Positions 4,843 through 5,476 of a DNA stretch of 5,476 nt are shown one piece after another. Source of the stretch: VAZQ01 sp035300505 (GTDB lineage Bacteria; Pseudomonadota; Alphaproteobacteria; Rhizobiales; Xanthobacteraceae). The notes under the pieces are model-generated. The model had not been told where the DNA came from. It did not search any database and saw only the letters and a list, made by a program, of their open reading frames with translations. The position numbers were made by a program, and so were the translations under genes. How positions within the stretch are numbered: the first letter of the stretch is position 1; the number at the start of each line of letters is the position of its first letter. Location of the stretch: assembly GCA_035300505.1 (NCBI GenBank), contig DATGVJ010000510.1:1-5476 (forward strand). The letters are read 5' to 3'.

Positions 4843-5476
4843 TCACTCCGGCTTGATGCCCGCAAACTTGACCACCTTTCCCCACTTTTCGGTTTCATCA
4901 GCTATGAACCTGCCGAACTCGGCCGGCGAGCCCGCGAGCGCCGCGCCACCAATCTCGGCAAACCGCGCTTTCATCCTGGCATCAATGAGAGCCGCGTTTA
5001 TTTCCTTGTTGAGCTTGTCGACGATTTCGGCGGGCGTGTTTTTGGGCGCGCCGAGGCCATACCACTGACTTGCTTCGTAACCTGGCACGAATTCCCCTAC
5101 GGTCGGCAGGTCCGGCAACACCTCCGCGCGCGACGCGGTGGTTACGGCGAGCGCGCGTAGCTTGCCGCTTCTGATGAAGTCGGTCATGCCGGGCGTCGTG
5201 GCAAAGAAGACTTGCACTTGACCGCTCAGCAAGTCAGCAAGGGCCGGACCTTGGCCGCGATATGGTACGTGGACCATTTTGATGCCAGCCAAGAAACTGA
5301 ACAGTGCGCCGGCCAGATGTGGAGCGCTGCCACTTCCGGCGGATCCCATGTTGACTTTGTCTGGATTGGCTTTGGCGTAGGCGATGAATTCAGGGATGGT
5401 CTTCGCCGGAACTGATGGATGCACAAGAATGACCTGGGGCACGCGGATGATGCCTCCAACCGGCGCGATGTCGCGG
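4843..5476 (-). CDS. Bug-family TTT receptor (TctC-like), 5' end beyond window
   Basis: This is the periplasmic solute receptor of a tripartite tricarboxylate transporter. The frame is open to the right edge, giving 210 residues of the C-terminal two thirds; about 110 residues, including the signal peptide, lie outside. An in-frame GTG at 5442 falls mid-domain and is not a start. The fragment is canonical: RDIAPVGGIIRVPQVILVHP (first visible residues), FIAYAKANPDKVNMGSAGSG, HVPYRGQGPALADLLSGQVQ, LRALAVTTASRAEVLPDLPT, VGEFVPGYEASQWYGLGAPK, PAEIVDKLNKEINAAL and a tail ending KWGKVVKFAGIKPE. The many Bug paralogues of Bradyrhizobium and Burkholderiales carry nearly the same motifs. It precedes the amidohydrolase on the same strand, which suggests uptake coupled to catabolism. 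The ligand cannot be deduced; aromatic or dicarboxylic acids are typical. Confidence 0.93.
   Translation of the reverse strand, partial: RDIAPVGGIIRVPQVILVHPSVPAKTIPEFIAYAKANPDKVNMGSAGSGSAPHLAGALFSFLAGIKMVHVPYRGQGPALADLLSGQVQVFFATTPGMTDFIRSGKLRALAVTTASRAEVLPDLPTVGEFVPGYEASQWYGLGAPKNTPAEIVDKLNKEINAALIDARMKARFAEIGGAALAGSPAEFGRFIADETEKWGKVVKFAGIKPE

Overview
The window reads as chromosomal DNA of an alphaproteobacterium, most likely Bradyrhizobium or a close relative (Rhizobiales). Supporting points are the high G+C, the strong codon-position bias (long spurious ORFs lie antisense to every gene), two tripartite-tricarboxylate-transporter (TTT/Bug) receptor genes, and a hairpin repeat built on GTAGGATGGGTAGAG / GAAACCCATC, a type I recall from Bradyrhizobium genomes. 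The genus is an inference from memory and was not searched.

Layout, left to right. (1) 1-935, minus strand: a TTT substrate-binding protein whose last residues run off the left edge. (2) 936-1123: a spacer holding a 133-bp REP/BIME-like double hairpin (995-1127), plus a 12-nt partial extra copy. (3) 1124-2635, minus: a flavin-dependent aromatic hydroxylase of the HpaB (4-hydroxyphenylacetate 3-monooxygenase oxygenase) family. Its stop codon lies inside the repeat. (4) 2636-2869: a divergent promoter region with a perfect 7-bp inverted repeat. (5) 2870-3703, plus: a secreted protein of about 277 residues, of a kind I know only as uncharacterised. (6) 3693-4745, minus: a TIM-barrel metal-dependent amidohydrolase (amidohydrolase-2 / COG3618 type). 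It overlaps the previous gene tail to tail by 11 bp. (7) 4843-5476, minus: a second, canonical Bug-type receptor whose N-terminal third or so lies beyond the right edge.

Together this looks like part of an accessory catabolic locus for an aromatic or phenolic acid. Two periplasmic receptors would capture carboxylates. The HpaB-like enzyme would hydroxylate a phenolic ring using FADH2 from a reductase not present here. The amidohydrolase would act on a lactone, carboxylate or ring-cleavage product. The secreted protein has no assigned role. The substrate cannot be read from the sequence. No TctA/TctB membrane subunits, flavin reductase, regulator, transposase, tRNA or rRNA is present.

The points most worth following are an apparent His/Tyr exchange at the phenol-contact positions of the hydroxylase, the nested repeat that supplies the hydroxylase stop codon, the Asn at the usual catalytic Asp position of the amidohydrolase, and the unassigned secreted protein transcribed against its neighbours.
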